Source: Falsirhodobacter algicola (GTDB lineage Bacteria > Pseudomonadota > Alphaproteobacteria > Rhodobacterales > Rhodobacteraceae). Taken from it: 64,000 nt of DNA. Every line of letters starts with the position of its first letter. Positions within the stretch are counted from its first letter, which is position 1. The notes below the pieces were generated by a model that was not told the DNA's origin, did not search any database, and worked only from the letters and a program-made list of their open reading frames with translations. A program made the position numbers and the translations under genes. The stretch spans positions 1,867,001 through 1,931,000 of the forward strand of contig NZ_CP047289.1 in NCBI RefSeq assembly GCF_018279165.1. Reading direction: 5' to 3'. This document shows positions 1 to 8,301 of the stretch, piece by piece.

Positions 1-86
1 CAGACCGGCACGCCCGCCGCCGCGAACATCGCCGCCGTGGTGGATTTCCCCATACCGATGGAGCCGGTGAGCCCAAGGCGGATCAT
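1..86 (-). CDS. coaE: Dephospho-CoA kinase, N-terminal part only (runs off the left edge)
   Basis: Catalyses the last step of coenzyme A synthesis, ATP-dependent phosphorylation of dephospho-CoA. Only the first 28 residues are inside the window; they read MIRLGLTGSIGMGKSTTAAM and on, which holds the P-loop GSIGMGKS (residues 8-15) typical of CoaE close to its N-terminus. The ATG overlaps the aroE stop as ATGA, so the two genes are translationally coupled. The order maf-aroE-coaE, transcribed away from the putative origin, is common in Rhodobacterales and supports the call. The remaining roughly 170 residues lie outside the window. Confidence 0.85.
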   Translation of the reverse strand, partial: MIRLGLTGSIGMGKSTTAAMFAAAGVPV

Positions 87-913
87 CCGAGAACGAAATC
101 CCGCGTCGCGGCATCGACCTCGGGGGCATGGCCGAACCACCGCTCAAAGCCGGGCGCGGCCTGATGCAGCAGCATTCCAAGGCCGTCCACCGTGGTGCAG
201 CCCATCTGCCGCGCCTCGGCCAGAAGCGCGGTTTCCAGCGGGGTATAGACGATATCCGTCACCGTGGCCTTCGGCGACAGCGCATCGAGCGGCACACGGA
301 AGGCCGATTTTCCGGTCATGCCAAGCGAGGAGGTGTTCACCACCGTCATCGCATCCTCCAGCATGTTGGCGGCCTGTATCCAGTCATGGACGATCACGCG
401 GGGGCCGAAATCGGCACGCAGCCCTTCGGCCCGGGCGCGGGTACGGTTGGCGATGCGGATCTCGGGAACGCCGGCCTCGATCAGCGCGGCGATCACCGCG
501 CGGGCCGCACCTCCGGCTCCGATCAGCGCGGCGGGGCCAGCCTTGGCATCCCAGTCCGGCGCGCCATGGCGCAGGTTCGCCAGAAAACCGGTGCCGTCGG
601 TGTTGTCGGCATAGATCCGGCCATCGGGCAGGAAGGTCACGGTGTTGGCCGCCCCGATCAGGGCCGCACGGTCGGTGACGACATCGGCAATGCCGAGAAT
701 CGCCTCCTTATGCGGGATCGTGACGTTCACCCCGACGAAACCGGCCTTGGGCAGGGTGCGGATGACCTCTTCCAGATCCAGCCCCCCGACATCCATCGGG
801 ATGTAATGGCCCCGCAGGCCATAGCGCGACAGCCAATAGCCGTGAAGCCGCGGCGAAAGGCTGTGCGCGATGGGGTGCCCGATGACCCCTGCGAGCGGAA
901 TGGATTCAGCCAT
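83..913 (-). CDS. aroE: Shikimate dehydrogenase
   Basis: NADPH-dependent reduction of 3-dehydroshikimate to shikimate in aromatic amino acid synthesis. The 276-residue length is normal. The substrate site is visible as SLSPRLH near residue 18 and NVTIPHK at 63-69, with K69 the expected catalytic lysine; NTDGTG at 104-109 supplies the partner aspartate. The Rossmann nucleotide-binding loop is GAGGAARA at 132-139. The start overlaps the maf stop by 8 nt and the stop overlaps coaE, so maf-aroE-coaE look like one operon leaving the origin. Confidence 0.96.
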   Translation of the reverse strand: MAESIPLAGVIGHPIAHSLSPRLHGYWLSRYGLRGHYIPMDVGGLDLEEVIRTLPKAGFVGVNVTIPHKEAILGIADVVTDRAALIGAANTVTFLPDGRIYADNTDGTGFLANLRHGAPDWDAKAGPAALIGAGGAARAVIAALIEAGVPEIRIANRTRARAEGLRADFGPRVIVHDWIQAANMLEDAMTVVNTSSLGMTGKSAFRVPLDALSPKATVTDIVYTPLETALLAEARQMGCTTVDGLGMLLHQAAPGFERWFGHAPEVDAATRDFVLG

Positions 914-1502
914 CCAAAAATCCCCGATTCGTCATCCAATTCAGCAGCGGCAGCAGCGGCAGGCCCATGATGGTGAACCAATCGCCGCGAATCTCGGTGA
1001 AGAGACGCACGCCCTCCTCCTCCAGCTTGTAGCCGCCGACCGTATCTAGAAGGCCGGCGCCGTTCCGGGCCAGATATCCGTCCAGCCACGCATCCGAAAA
1101 CGGGCGCATCACCATCCGGGCGGTGGCGACATGACGCCAGACGGGCCGGGCATCCTCATAGACCACCACGGCCGAGACGAGATCGTGCGCGCGCCCCCGA
1201 AGGCGGCAGAGCTGATCGCGGGCGGCGGCGGAATCTTCGGGCTTGCCCAGAACCTGCCCGTCCATGACAAGGACCTGGTCACTCCCGATCACCAGTGATT
1301 CCGGATGACGCTCGGCGATTTTGCGCGCTTTCATCTCGGCCAGCGTGTCGGCGATGTCGCGTGGCTTGGCCTGCTCATGCTCCAGCGAGGCGCGGATCGC
1401 GGCCTCGTCGATCCGGGCGGGAATCGCTTCGGCATCCAGCCCTGATTTTGCCATCATCTGGCGACGGGCTTCCGAAGATGTGGCGAGAATAAGGCGTTTC
1501 AT
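906..1502 (-). CDS. maf: Maf/YceF-type nucleoside triphosphate pyrophosphatase
   Basis: A 198-residue Maf-fold house-cleaning enzyme that hydrolyses modified or non-canonical nucleotides. Family motifs are the N-terminal LATSSEARR (residues 6-14), GSDQVL (73-78) and GKP (86-88). The GSDQ form rather than ADTV resembles the YceF subgroup (7-methyl-GTP pyrophosphatase) more than the YhdE dTTP/UTP subgroup, but that assignment is inference. First gene of the leftward maf-aroE-coaE operon; its start codon borders the putative replication origin. Confidence 0.9.
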   Translation of the reverse strand: MKRLILATSSEARRQMMAKSGLDAEAIPARIDEAAIRASLEHEQAKPRDIADTLAEMKARKIAERHPESLVIGSDQVLVMDGQVLGKPEDSAAARDQLCRLRGRAHDLVSAVVVYEDARPVWRHVATARMVMRPFSDAWLDGYLARNGAGLLDTVGGYKLEEEGVRLFTEIRGDWFTIMGLPLLPLLNWMTNRGFLDG

Positions 1503-1619
1503 CTTTGGGCGAATCTGTGGAGGAATCGGGGTCGAATCGGGCGCATGGCTAAGTGGGAAATTTTCCCGGCTGGTCAGGGTTGGGACGACTCATGCAGAAA
1601 GTCAAGATTCGGCCCGAGG

Positions 1620-1628
1620 TTATCCACC
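1620..1628 (+). promoter_or_regulatory. DnaA box (one mismatch) in oriC
   Basis: TTATCCACC, matching the TTATCCACA consensus except at the last base. It lies on the maf side of the putative origin. Confidence 0.6.
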
Positions 1629-1699
1629 TGTGGACGTCCGTTACCCCCGCCTGTGGACATCTGGAAAAGCCCTGAGTCGCCACCACCCTTCCCACAGAA

Positions 1700-1708
1700 T
1701 TATCCACA
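1700..1708 (+). promoter_or_regulatory. DnaA box (perfect) in oriC
   Basis: TTATCCACA, an exact match to the high-affinity DnaA consensus, just before the AT-rich stretch at about 1721-1770. Confidence 0.75.
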
Positions 1709-1846
1709 GCTTTCGGACCTGCGAGATATTCCTTATTTGCATGGCTTAAAATGGAAAAATGGTACAATCTGCCGGGATCCGTCCCACATGAACATCCACA
1801 GGCGAAAGGGGGGCGGAAAAGCCTGTGCAAGGGCGCAGGGATTCAC

Positions 1847-1855
1847 TTATCCACC
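1847..1855 (+). promoter_or_regulatory. DnaA box (one mismatch) beside the AT-rich tract
   Basis: TTATCCACC, in the same orientation as the other two good boxes, immediately 5' of the T-rich tract at 1861-1905 that could be the unwinding element and also carries the hemJ leader. Confidence 0.6.
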
Positions 1856-1915
1856 CCCCTTACATCATCTTCTACTTTCTTCTTATAAATCCTTTTTAAG
1901 AGAGAAGGAGCGCAC

Positions 1916-2353
1916 ATGTCCGACCTGTTGATCGGGGCCTATCCGTGGATCAAGGCGTTTCACATCATCGCGGTCATCGCGTGGATGGCGGGCTTGTTCT
2001 ATCTTCCCCGCCTGTTCGTCTATCACGCCGAACACGACGTTCCGGAGGCGCTGTTCCGGACGATGGAACGCCGCCTACTGAAGGCGATCATCAATCCGGC
2101 GATGATCGCGACGTGGATTTTGGGCCTGTGCCTCGTGGCGACGCCCGGTGTCGTGGATTGGGGGCAGGTGTGGCCGTGGACGAAGGCCGCGGGCGTTCTG
2201 GCGATGACGGGCTTCCACGGCTGGCTGTCCGCACGGCGCAAGGATTTCGAACGGGGGGAGAACCGTCTCTCCGGGCGGACCTACCGCATCATGAACGAGG
2301 TGCCGACGCTGCTCGTCGTGCTGATCGTGCTGTCGGTCATCGTCCGGTTCTAG
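1916..2353 (+). CDS. hemJ: Protoporphyrinogen IX oxidase HemJ
   Basis: Small membrane protein (145 residues, about four transmembrane helices) that oxidises protoporphyrinogen IX to protoporphyrin IX in bacteria lacking HemG/HemY-type oxidases. Family features are WIKAFHIIAVIAWMAGLFYL with the conserved His16, the following YLPRLFVYH, and the INPAMIATWILG helix. AGAAGGAG upstream gives a good ribosome-binding site. First gene on the right side of the putative origin. In Caulobacter the origin lies next to another haem gene, hemE; here hemJ is the neighbour. Confidence 0.93.
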   Translation: MSDLLIGAYPWIKAFHIIAVIAWMAGLFYLPRLFVYHAEHDVPEALFRTMERRLLKAIINPAMIATWILGLCLVATPGVVDWGQVWPWTKAAGVLAMTGFHGWLSARRKDFERGENRLSGRTYRIMNEVPTLLVVLIVLSVIVRF

Positions 2354-2367
2354 TTGACTCATGCGGG

Positions 2368-2462
2368 CCGGACGCTTATCTGCGCCATCAGCAGGGCCGT
2401 CCGGTCCACCGCATTCTCCGTTCTGACGTGACCGCTGCGTGCCCCTCGGGGCGTCGCGCCCC
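2368..2462 (+). promoter_or_regulatory. rho leader with alternative hairpins
   Basis: The 124-bp hemJ-rho gap holds two structured elements. CCGGACG (2368-2374) can pair with CGTCCGG at 2398-2404, or with another CGTCCGG at 2341-2347 at the end of hemJ. Closer to rho, GCCCC (2441-2445), GGGGC (2448-2452) and GCCCC (2458-2462) can form two mutually exclusive hairpins sharing the middle arm; the second ends 15 nt before the rho ATG. rho is known to autoregulate through its leader in enteric bacteria. Regulation here is inference from pairing alone. Confidence 0.35.
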
Positions 2463-2477
2463 AAGCAAGTTTCCCGC

Positions 2478-3764
2478 ATGACCGATTCGACCGACACTAT
2501 CGAGCGCCTGAACCTGTCCGACCTGAAGGCCAAGACGCCCGCCGACCTTCTGGCCATGGCCGAAGAGTGGGAGATCGAGAACGCGCCGTCCATGCGCAAG
2601 GGCGAGATGATGTTCCAGCTCCTGAAGGAGCATGCCGAAGAAGGCTGGGAAATCGGCGGCGACGGCGTTCTGGAAGTGCTGCAGGACGGTTTCGGCTTCC
2701 TGCGCTCGCCCGAGGCGAATTATCTGTCGGGGCCGGACGACATCTACGTCACGCCCGACATGATCCGCCAATATTCGCTGCGCACGGGCGATTCCATCGA
2801 GGGCGTGATCAAGGCCCCGAGCGAGAATGAACGTTATTTCTGCCTGAAGCGGGTGGAGAAGATCAATTTCGACACGCCGGAGAATGCCCGCCACAAGGTG
2901 CATTTCGACAACCTGACGCCGCTCTACCCCGATGAGCGGCTGAAGATGGAAGTCGAGGATCCGACCATCAAGGATCGTTCGGCCCGCATCATCGACCTCG
3001 TCTCGCCGATCGGGAAGGGGCAGCGGGCCTTGATCGTAGCGCCGCCGCGGACGGGTAAGACCGTGCTGCTGCAGAACATCGCGCATTCGATCGAGACGAA
3101 TCATCCCGAATGCTACCTGATCGTGCTGCTGATCGACGAACGTCCCGAAGAGGTGACGGACATGCAGCGTTCGGTCAAAGGTGAGGTGGTGTCCTCCACC
3201 TTCGACGAGCCGGCGACCCGTCACGTGGCCGTGGCCGAGATGGTGATCGAGAAGGCCAAGCGCCTCGTGGAACATAAGCGCGACGTGGTGATCCTGCTCG
3301 ACAGCATCACGCGTCTGGGGCGTGCGTTCAACACGGTCGTGCCGTCCTCGGGCAAGGTTCTGACGGGCGGCGTCGATGCGAACGCCCTTCAGCGGCCCAA
3401 ACGCTTCTTCGGCGCGGCGCGGAACATCGAGGAAGGCGGATCGCTGACCATCATTGCGACGGCGCTGATCGATACCGGCAGCCGTATGGACGAAGTGATC
3501 TTCGAAGAGTTCAAGGGCACCGGCAACTCCGAGATCGTGCTGGACCGCAAGGTCGCTGACAAGCGCGTCTTCCCGGCGATGGACATCCTCAAATCCGGGA
3601 CGCGGAAAGAGGATCTGCTGGTCGACAAATCCGATCTGCAGAAGACCTACGTTCTGCGTCGGATCCTGAACCCGATGGGCACGACGGACGCGATCGAGTT
3701 CCTGATTTCGAAGCTGAAGCAGACGAAATCGAACTCCGAGTTCTTCGACTCGATGAATTCTTAA
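2478..3764 (+). CDS. rho: Transcription termination factor Rho
   Basis: Hexameric RNA helicase that ends transcription at Rho-dependent sites. The 428-residue protein has the primary RNA-binding cold-shock-like domain with GFGFLRSPE (71-79), Walker A APPRTGKT (188-195), [12 protein letters not shown], and the Walker B/SITRLGRA region. I chose ATG at 2478 ([17 protein letters not shown]), which matches the usual alphaproteobacterial N-terminus; an in-frame ATG at 2439 would add 13 atypical residues overlapping leader hairpins. It heads the rho-mnmE-mnmG-rsmG-parA-parB run. Confidence 0.97.
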   Translation: MTDSTDTIERLNLSDLKAKTPADLLAMAEEWEIENAPSMRKGEMMFQLLKEHAEEGWEIGGDGVLEVLQDGFGFLRSPEANYLSGPDDIYVTPDMIRQYSLRTGDSIEGVIKAPSENERYFCLKRVEKINFDTPENARHKVHFDNLTPLYPDERLKMEVEDPTIKDRSARIIDLVSPIGKGQRALIVAPPRTGKTVLLQNIAHSIETNHPECYLIVLLIDERPEEVTDMQRSVKGEVVSSTFDEPATRHVAVAEMVIEKAKRLVEHKRDVVILLDSITRLGRAFNTVVPSSGKVLTGGVDANALQRPKRFFGAARNIEEGGSLTIIATALIDTGSRMDEVIFEEFKGTGNSEIVLDRKVADKRVFPAMDILKSGTRKEDLLVDKSDLQKTYVLRRILNPMGTTDAIEFLISKLKQTKSNSEFFDSMNS

Positions 3765-3784
3765 CGAATACAGAGGCTTGCCGC

Positions 3785-5050
3785 ATGGATACGATCTACG
3801 CCCTTGCCAGCGCCCGCGGTAGGGCGGGGGTCGCCGTGCTGCGCATCTCGGGCCCCGAGGCGCATCGGGCCGTCGAATCCCTTGGCGTGCGGCTTCCACC
3901 GCTGCGCCAGGCCGCGCTTCGGCAATTGCGTGACGGCGATCTGTTCCTTGACGAGGCGCTTGTGCTGCTGTTCGGGAAAGGGCAGAGTTTCACGGGTGAG
4001 GACGTTGCGGAGCTGCACCTGCATGGCAGTGTCGCGACCGTGTCCGCGGTGCTGTCGGCTTTGTCGACACGTCCGGGCTTGCGCATGGCCGAAGCGGGCG
4101 AGTTTACGCGCCGCGCACTGGAGAATGGCTGTCTCGATCTGACGCAGGTCGAGGGGCTGGCCGATCTGATCGATGCCGAAACCGAAGCGCAAAGGCGCCA
4201 AGCCTTGCGCGTGTTGTCGGGCGCGATCGGGGCGAAGGTCGAGGTTTGGCGCGAGAAGATCCTGCGCTGCGCTGCGTTGATCGAAGCGACGATCGATTTC
4301 GCGGATGAGGATGTACCGGTGGACGTGACACCGGAGGTATCTGAGCTTTTGGCAGAGGTTTTGGCGGATTTGCGTACGGAACTGGCCGGGGCGCGGGCGG
4401 CAGAGCGTATTCGCGACGGTTTTGAAGTGGCCATCCTCGGCGCGCCGAATGCCGGAAAATCGACGCTTCTCAACGCGATAGCCGGGCGCGATGCGGCCAT
4501 TACCTCCGAGATTGCGGGCACGACACGCGATGTGATCGAGGTGCGGCTTGATCTGGGCGGCTTGCCAGTGACGTTGCTTGATACGGCCGGTTTGCGTGAA
4601 ACCGACGATCATGTGGAGCGGATTGGGATTGCCCGCGGAATCGATCGGGCCAAAGCATGCGACATGCGGATCTTCCTTGATGACGGAACGCCGTTTCTAC
4701 TGGAACCGCGGGCAGGGGATATCGTGATCGGCGCAAAGGCGGATCTAACCGGGACGGGTGTTTCGGGAAAATCCGGCCTTGGTGTGACGGATCTGCTGGA
4801 TCGGCTGACCTCTGCGTTGCTTACTATGTCCAGCGATGCCGCGACTGTGACCCGGGAGCGGCATCGCCAAGCAATCGCGAGCGCTGCGGAGGCTTTAGAA
4901 TCAGCGGCGGATGCGCTATCTTCTGGTGAGAGTGAGTTCGCCGCTGAATACTTCCGTGTCGCAATCCGGGACCTTGGTATCCTCGTGGGTCGCATCGATG
5001 TGGAAGATATCCTTGGCGAAATTTTTCAGAGTTTCTGCATCGGTAAATAG
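3785..5050 (+). CDS. mnmE: tRNA uridine-5-carboxymethylaminomethyl modification GTPase MnmE
   Basis: GTPase partner of MnmG in making (c)mnm5U at the wobble position of certain tRNAs. The 421-residue protein has the N-terminal formyl-THF-binding domain, an inserted G domain with G1 GAPNAGKS (219-226) and DTAGLRET (G3), and the diagnostic C-terminal CIGK (418-421) whose cysteine is needed for modification. The DxxG/TAGL signature and the helical domain are intact. It is separated from mnmG by a short gap carrying AGGAG and the first parS site, so the partners are co-transcribed. Confidence 0.97.
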   Translation: MDTIYALASARGRAGVAVLRISGPEAHRAVESLGVRLPPLRQAALRQLRDGDLFLDEALVLLFGKGQSFTGEDVAELHLHGSVATVSAVLSALSTRPGLRMAEAGEFTRRALENGCLDLTQVEGLADLIDAETEAQRRQALRVLSGAIGAKVEVWREKILRCAALIEATIDFADEDVPVDVTPEVSELLAEVLADLRTELAGARAAERIRDGFEVAILGAPNAGKSTLLNAIAGRDAAITSEIAGTTRDVIEVRLDLGGLPVTLLDTAGLRETDDHVERIGIARGIDRAKACDMRIFLDDGTPFLLEPRAGDIVIGAKADLTGTGVSGKSGLGVTDLLDRLTSALLTMSSDAATVTRERHRQAIASAAEALESAADALSSGESEFAAEYFRVAIRDLGILVGRIDVEDILGEIFQSFCIGK

Positions 5051-5053
5051 GAG

Positions 5054-5069
5054 TGTTTCACGTGAAACA
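5054..5069. promoter_or_regulatory. parS: parS centromere site 1
   Basis: TGTTTCACGTGAAACA, a perfect 16-bp palindrome identical to the canonical bacterial parS consensus bound by ParB. It overlaps the start-codon region of mnmG: read in frame it encodes FHVKH. parB lies about 3.2 kb downstream and the putative origin about 3.2 kb upstream, the normal position for a parS cluster. Confidence 0.96.
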
Positions 5070-6921
5070 TTTTGATGTGATCGTTATCGGAGGCGGCCAC
5101 GCGGGTGCAGAAGCTGCTGCTGCGGCGGCGCGCGTAGGGTCCAATGTCGCGCTGGTTACGTTCAGCGCGGACAACATTGGCGTCATGTCCTGCAACCCGG
5201 CAATTGGCGGGCTTGGGAAAGGGCACCTTGTTCGCGAAGTGGACGCCTTGGATGGCGTCATGGGACGTGCCGCGGATGCAGGCGCAATTCAATATCGACT
5301 GTTGAACCGCAGGAAAGGTTCGGCTGTTCAAGGCCCTCGCGTACAAGCGGATCGCAAGCTCTACAAAGCGGCTGTGCAGTCGGCTTTGAGAATGTACTCA
5401 AACCTAGCTGTCATTTCAGACGAGGTGGTTCATCTTCATTTGAAATCAGAGCGTATCGCCGGCGTCGAACTGAAGAACGCGGGCCGCTTGTCCTGTCATT
5501 CGGTGGTTCTTACGGCGGGGACATTCCTGAATGGCGTAATCCATGTCGGATCGGAAAAACGGTCCGGCGGCAGGGTAGGGGATCAACCGTCACAGATGCT
5601 TGCAAGCCGGCTCGCGGAGATGGACCTACCGCGTGGTCGTCTCAAGACGGGCACTCCTCCGCGTTTGGACGGACGTACGATCGACTGGGAATGTCTCGAA
5701 AGTCAACCGGGCGACGATGAACCGGTTATGCTGTCGTTCATGAACGATCGGCCTCAAGTGCGCCAGATCGCCTGCGGCATTACGCATACGAACGAACAGA
5801 CTCACGAGATCATCCGTCAAAATCTGGATAAATCCGCGATGTATGGTGGGTTCATCGAAGGGGTAGGGCCGCGTTATTGCCCCTCGATCGAAGACAAGAT
5901 CGTCAGGTTTGCCGAGAAAACCTCCCATCAGATCTTCCTCGAGCCTGAGGGCTTGGAGGATCACACTGTCTATCCGAACGGGATCTCGACATCTTTGCCC
6001 GCAGAGGTGCAGATCGCTTACGTCCGCTCGATCGCAGGCTTGGAGAATGTTGAAATCCTCCAGCCCGGATATGCCATTGAGTATGATTACTTCGATCCTC
6101 GAAGTCTGAGCACCTCGCTGGAAGTGAAGTCGGTTTCTGGCCTTTACTTTGCTGGGCAAATTAACGGTACGACAGGATATGAAGAAGCTGCGGCGCAGGG
6201 CTTGGTTGCGGGTCTGAATGCTGGCCGCGCAGCGCAGGGCTTGGACAGCGTACATTTCAGCCGAACCGACAGCTATATCGGCGTGATGCTCGATGATCTT
6301 ACGCGGCGAGGGGTAACCGAACCGTATCGTATGTTCACGTCCCGTGCGGAATTCCGTTTGTCGCTGCGTGCGGATAATGCAGACCAGCGTCTGACACCGC
6401 TCGGCATTGAGGTCGGGGTTGTTGGTAACTACCGTGCAGAGGTGTTTACGGAAAAGAAACGGCTGATGGACATGGGTAAGGACGCCCTCTCCAATACACT
6501 CTATACCCCGAGCCAATTGCAGGAGCGGGGTGTTCCAGTCAGTTTGGATGGGCAAAAGCGCGATGGGTACTCTGCCATCGGTCTGGACGAGGCGGGTGTC
6601 GATGTCTTCAACGATGTACCGGCATTTGCGGAGTTGCCTGTCGATCTGCGTCAGCAAATCAAAATCGATGCACAGTACGCACGATACGCGAACCGTCAGA
6701 AGTCGGAAGCGCAAAGTCTAGTTCGGGACGAGGCGGTTTTGATCCCCGCCGATTTCGATTACACGGCCCTGTCTGGGCTTTCGAATGAGTTGAAATCGAA
6801 GCTGATCAACCGCCGTCCGTCCAATATCCGCCAAGCTAACGACGTAGAAGGTATGACCCCTGCCGCACTGACGCTTATTCTGGCGAACATCCGACGCATG
6901 TCGAACCTTAAAGTTAGCTGA
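5062..6921 (+). CDS. mnmG: tRNA uridine-5-carboxymethylaminomethyl modification enzyme MnmG
   Basis: FAD-dependent partner of MnmE in wobble-uridine modification. FAD-binding GGGHAG near the N-terminus, CNPAIGG with its conserved cysteine, [14 protein letters not shown] and the helical C-terminal domain are all present. Start choice: GTG at 5062 lies 8 nt after AGGAG (5049-5053) and gives [12 protein letters not shown], 619 residues. A GTG at 5053 in the same frame would give MFHVKHFDV but leaves no space after that Shine-Dalgarno. Either way parS overlaps the start. Codons are visibly poorer in G/C at third positions than in flanking genes. Confidence 0.95.
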   Translation: MKHFDVIVIGGGHAGAEAAAAAARVGSNVALVTFSADNIGVMSCNPAIGGLGKGHLVREVDALDGVMGRAADAGAIQYRLLNRRKGSAVQGPRVQADRKLYKAAVQSALRMYSNLAVISDEVVHLHLKSERIAGVELKNAGRLSCHSVVLTAGTFLNGVIHVGSEKRSGGRVGDQPSQMLASRLAEMDLPRGRLKTGTPPRLDGRTIDWECLESQPGDDEPVMLSFMNDRPQVRQIACGITHTNEQTHEIIRQNLDKSAMYGGFIEGVGPRYCPSIEDKIVRFAEKTSHQIFLEPEGLEDHTVYPNGISTSLPAEVQIAYVRSIAGLENVEILQPGYAIEYDYFDPRSLSTSLEVKSVSGLYFAGQINGTTGYEEAAAQGLVAGLNAGRAAQGLDSVHFSRTDSYIGVMLDDLTRRGVTEPYRMFTSRAEFRLSLRADNADQRLTPLGIEVGVVGNYRAEVFTEKKRLMDMGKDALSNTLYTPSQLQERGVPVSLDGQKRDGYSAIGLDEAGVDVFNDVPAFAELPVDLRQQIKIDAQYARYANRQKSEAQSLVRDEAVLIPADFDYTALSGLSNELKSKLINRRPSNIRQANDVEGMTPAALTLILANIRRMSNLKVS

Positions 6922-6923
6922 TA

Positions 6924-7517
6924 ATGAATGTTTCACGTGAAACAATGGATCGCCTCGAAGCGTATCGGGATCTTGTCCTCAAGTGGAATAAATCGATCAA
7001 CTTGATCGGGCGAGGCACGGAAGCCGATATCTGGGAACGACATATCCAGGATTCATTGCAGCTTCTCGATGATGCACCAAGTGGTGAACACTGGGCCGAC
7101 TTGGGAAGTGGCGGGGGGTTTCCTGGCCTTGTCGTCGCCATTGCTACAGCAGATCTGCCAGAGGCGCCGCGGATCACACTCGTAGAATCCGATGCGCGAA
7201 AATGCGTTTTCCTGCGCGAGGTGGCTCGTCAGCTTGATTTGAATGTGATTGTGCAGACCTCGCGGATCGAAACTCTTGCGCCACAAAACGCCGATATCGT
7301 ATCCGCTCGCGCCTTGGCAGGTCTCGATCAGCTTATGGGCTATGCTCATCGCCATCTGAAACCCGGGGGGGGGTGCAACTTCCTGAAGGGGGCAGGGTGG
7401 GAACAGGAGGTTCGGGATGCCCGTACTCATTGGGCATTTGACTGTCAGCATGTGCCAAGCCATACACGTTCCGACGCCGTTATTTTGAAGATCAGAGGCC
7501 TTTCCCGTGTCGAATGA
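6924..7517 (+). CDS. rsmG: 16S rRNA (guanine-527-N7)-methyltransferase RsmG
   Basis: AdoMet-dependent methylation of G527 in 16S rRNA. Its 197 residues include NLIGRGTEADIWERHIQDS, the motif I glycine loop LGSGGGFPG and the late KPGGG-KG segment. The ATG at 6924 starts MNVSRETMD, so the second parS site is translated as NVSRET. A run of nine G lies at 7365-7373 within the frame; the frame is intact. The 3' end overlaps the GTG start of parA by 11 nt. Confidence 0.94.
   Translation: MNVSRETMDRLEAYRDLVLKWNKSINLIGRGTEADIWERHIQDSLQLLDDAPSGEHWADLGSGGGFPGLVVAIATADLPEAPRITLVESDARKCVFLREVARQLDLNVIVQTSRIETLAPQNADIVSARALAGLDQLMGYAHRHLKPGGGCNFLKGAGWEQEVRDARTHWAFDCQHVPSHTRSDAVILKIRGLSRVE
6929..6944. promoter_or_regulatory. 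parS: parS centromere site 2
   Basis: Second perfect TGTTTCACGTGAAACA, 1,875 bp from the first. It lies inside the first codons of rsmG (N-V-S-R-E-T), in a different reading phase from site 1. It is 0.6 kb upstream of parA. Confidence 0.96.
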
Positions 7518-8301
7518 AGAAAAGAGGACGCGGATCATCGCGATCGCCAACCAGAAGGGTGGCGTCGGGAAGACCACGACCGCGATCAACCTCGCTGCTG
7601 CGCTCAGCGAGATGGGGCATAAGGTACTTCTGATCGACCTCGACCCGCAGGGCAATGCCTCGACCGGGCTTGGTGTATCGGTCGATGATCGCAAGATGAC
7701 GAGCTATGATCTGTTGCTCGATCAGGTTCCGCTGAAGGATGTCGCGATCCAAAGTTCGGTATCCGGACTCTTGGTGTGCCCGGCGAATGCGGATCTCTCC
7801 TCGGCGGATATCGAGCTTATCAACAACGAACGGCGCAGTTTCCTCTTGAAGGACGCGCTGACCTCGACCGAGGATTACGACTACATCCTCATCGATTGCC
7901 CGCCGTCGCTCAGCCTTCTGACCATCAATGCGCTGATCGCTGCAGATTCGGTTCTCGTACCGCTCCAAAGCGAGTTCTTCGCGCTGGAAGGGCTGTCCCA
8001 GCTTATGCTGACGGTGCGGCAGGTGCGGCAATCCGCCAATCCGGCCTTGCGGATCGAGGGCGTCGTGTTGACGATGTACGACAAACGGAACAACCTGTCG
8101 CAACTCGTCGAAAACGACGCGCGGCAGACGTTGGGGGAGCTTGTCTTCGGAACGATCATTCCGCGGAATGTTCGGGTCAGCGAGGCACCGTCTTTCTCCA
8201 TGCCTGTTCTGTCCTATGACAGCACGTCGCGGGGGAGCGAATCCTATCGTGCCTTGGCGCGGGAAATGACGAGCCGACACAAGGTCATGGAGAAGGCATG
8301 A
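7507..8301 (+). CDS. parA: Chromosome partitioning ATPase ParA
   Basis: Walker-type ATPase that forms the DNA-bound gradient pulling ParB-parS complexes apart. The 264-residue protein has the deviant Walker A KGGVGKTT (17-24) with signature lysine, IDLDPQGNAST (Walker A'), and IDCPPSLSLL (Walker B). Starts with GTG, overlapping rsmG by 11 nt; its stop overlaps the parB start as ATGA, so ParA and ParB should be made in fixed ratio. Located beside parS and the putative origin, so chromosomal rather than plasmid-type. Confidence 0.97.
   Translation: MSNEEKRTRIIAIANQKGGVGKTTTAINLAAALSEMGHKVLLIDLDPQGNASTGLGVSVDDRKMTSYDLLLDQVPLKDVAIQSSVSGLLVCPANADLSSADIELINNERRSFLLKDALTSTEDYDYILIDCPPSLSLLTINALIAADSVLVPLQSEFFALEGLSQLMLTVRQVRQSANPALRIEGVVLTMYDKRNNLSQLVENDARQTLGELVFGTIIPRNVRVSEAPSFSMPVLSYDSTSRGSESYRALAREMTSRHKVMEKA

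Larger units (their letters stand above)
1503..1915. other. oriC: Putative chromosomal replication origin (oriC)
   Basis: A 413-bp non-coding gap between divergently transcribed maf and hemJ. It contains one perfect DnaA box (TTATCCACA at 1700-1708), two one-mismatch boxes (TTATCCACC at 1620-1628 and 1847-1855) and weaker boxes at 1652-1660 (reverse) and 1792-1800. AT-rich stretches lie at about 1721-1770 and 1861-1905, unusual in this GC-rich sequence, and could be the unwinding element. Seven GANTC (CcrM methylation) sites occur between 1511 and 1844. Genes on both sides are read away from it, and parAB and parS lie within 7 kb, as is usual around alphaproteobacterial origins. Short open frames here are not convincing genes. 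Confidence 0.82.

Noticed and set aside
1549-1830. Open frames of about 90-140 codons crossing the putative origin
   Set aside because: They run through DnaA boxes and AT-rich tracts, have no recognisable protein features and overlap each other on both strands.
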